NCBI GenBank assembly: GCA_002509325.1
Contig: DADO01000158.1
Location: 1 to 6,433, forward strand
Reading direction: 5' to 3'
Source: Methanosarcina sp. UBA402
GTDB lineage: Archaea; Halobacteriota; Methanosarcinia; Methanosarcinales; Methanosarcinaceae
Length of the DNA stretch: 6,433 nt
A program made the position numbers and the translations under genes. The notes below the pieces were generated by a model, which ran no database searches, was not told the origin of the DNA, and was given only the letters and a program-made list of their open reading frames with translations. Positions 5,863-6,433 of the stretch are shown piece by piece; the first letter of the stretch is position 1, and the number at the start of each line of letters is the position of its first letter.

Positions 5863-6375
5863 AATATACGTAATTGTGATAAATAACGAAAGAGAGTACG
5901 TGAGGAAGATCTCCTCATATACTTTCATGTTAAATAAGGAGAATTTGAGTAAAAAGCAAAATGAAAGGTTTCTAATTCTTAAATATCAAAACCTGAAGAC
6001 TGTAAGGTACATAACATAAAGTTAAGTCTTCAAGAGTATTGGGATTTACACAACCATAAAGAAGCGACACTATATCTCCAAAAATGGAATTTCTGGGCTA
6101 CTCATAACAGATCAACTCCAATAACAGAAGCATCAAACACTATCAAAAAAAATTTGAATAGAATATTAAATTATTTTTGATTCCAAGATAACTAATGGAA
6201 TCTTGGAAGGAATTAGCAGTATCATACAGTTACAAAAAGAAATGCAAGAGTATTTAAAAACGTACAATATTTTATTAATAGGATCTATCAAAAATTAGGG
6301 AAACTTAAATTTGAGTTACCACATAAAACAACAAAGAACCGTAACTATTCAGCCTATATAAAACAACATCAATAG
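5863..6375 (+). pseudogene. ISL3-family transposase remnant, C-terminal half, multiply frameshifted
   Basis: Pieces in two frames line up as one ISL3 transposase C-terminus (DDE recombinase). Frame A, to about 6012, carries YTFMLNKENLSKKQ and NLKTVRY. Frame B (6013-6177) carries IKLSLQEYW and KWNFWATHNRSTPI. Frame A again (6179-6237) carries DSKITNGILEGISS, which contains the expected catalytic Glu region. Frame B again (6238-6375) carries KNVQYFINRIYQKLGKLKFELPH, the usual family ending, then a TAG. Frame changes fall near 6011, in a T-run (6174-6178) and in an A-run (6234-6238); the last two look like one gained and one lost base. The N-terminal zinc-binding region and first catalytic Asp residues are missing, so the element cannot be active. 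No terminal inverted repeats were recognised. Confidence 0.7.
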
Positions 6376-6433
6376 CCATCTTTACTAATATCCAATAGAC
6401 AAATTTCTGTAATTTGATTTTCTTTGACTGTTG
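6376..6433. other. AT-rich sequence after the transposase remnant
   Basis: Nothing recognisable is seen. It may contain the outer end of the ISL3-like element, but no inverted repeat partner is visible inside the window. Confidence 0.4.

Noticed and set aside
5762..6019. 85-residue plus-strand open frame as an independent gene
   Set aside because: Its ATG lies inside the IS110-like fragment and its C-terminal part matches an internal piece of an ISL3 transposase that continues in another frame, so it is part of the remnants.

Overview
The window looks like a piece of a methanogenic archaeon's chromosome, most likely Methanosarcina or a close relative. This is inferred from protein style, very AT-rich long intergenic regions around moderately GC-richer genes, archaeal TATA-like boxes, short Shine-Dalgarno sites, oligo-T terminators, and decayed IS110- and ISL3-type transposase fragments. 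No rRNA, tRNA or CRISPR array was seen.

Layout. Positions 1-693 are a long AT-rich non-coding region. It holds an oligo-T tract, a GC-rich hairpin, and repeated copies of a box (TTTGG-N12-CTTAACCGA) in alternating orientation. Positions 694-3512 carry two tandem paralogues of the nickel-pincer lactate racemase family (LarA/DUF2088), about 70% identical by eye. Each has its own near-identical TATA region 54-56 bases before the ATG, and a 24-base tandem repeat lies between the genes. Convergent to them is a two-gene minus-strand operon: a 53-residue single-helix protein (5336-5497) and a 13-helix sodium:solute symporter (3579-5240). A hairpin flanked by T-rich tracts on both sides sits where the two units meet. 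From about 5638 to 6375 the sequence is a graveyard of transposase C-termini: an IS110-like fragment followed by an ISL3-like fragment broken by at least three frameshifts.

How the genes may work together. LarA-family enzymes racemise or epimerise 2-hydroxy acids using a nickel-pincer nucleotide made by LarB, LarC and LarE, none of which is encoded here. The symporter probably imports a small organic solute with Na+. Its position next to the racemases suggests, but does not show, that the solute is a hydroxy acid. The physiological substrate is unknown. The most unusual signals are the pair of diverged LarA copies with different substrate-side residues and the repeated upstream box, one copy of which lies directly before the larA1 promoter.
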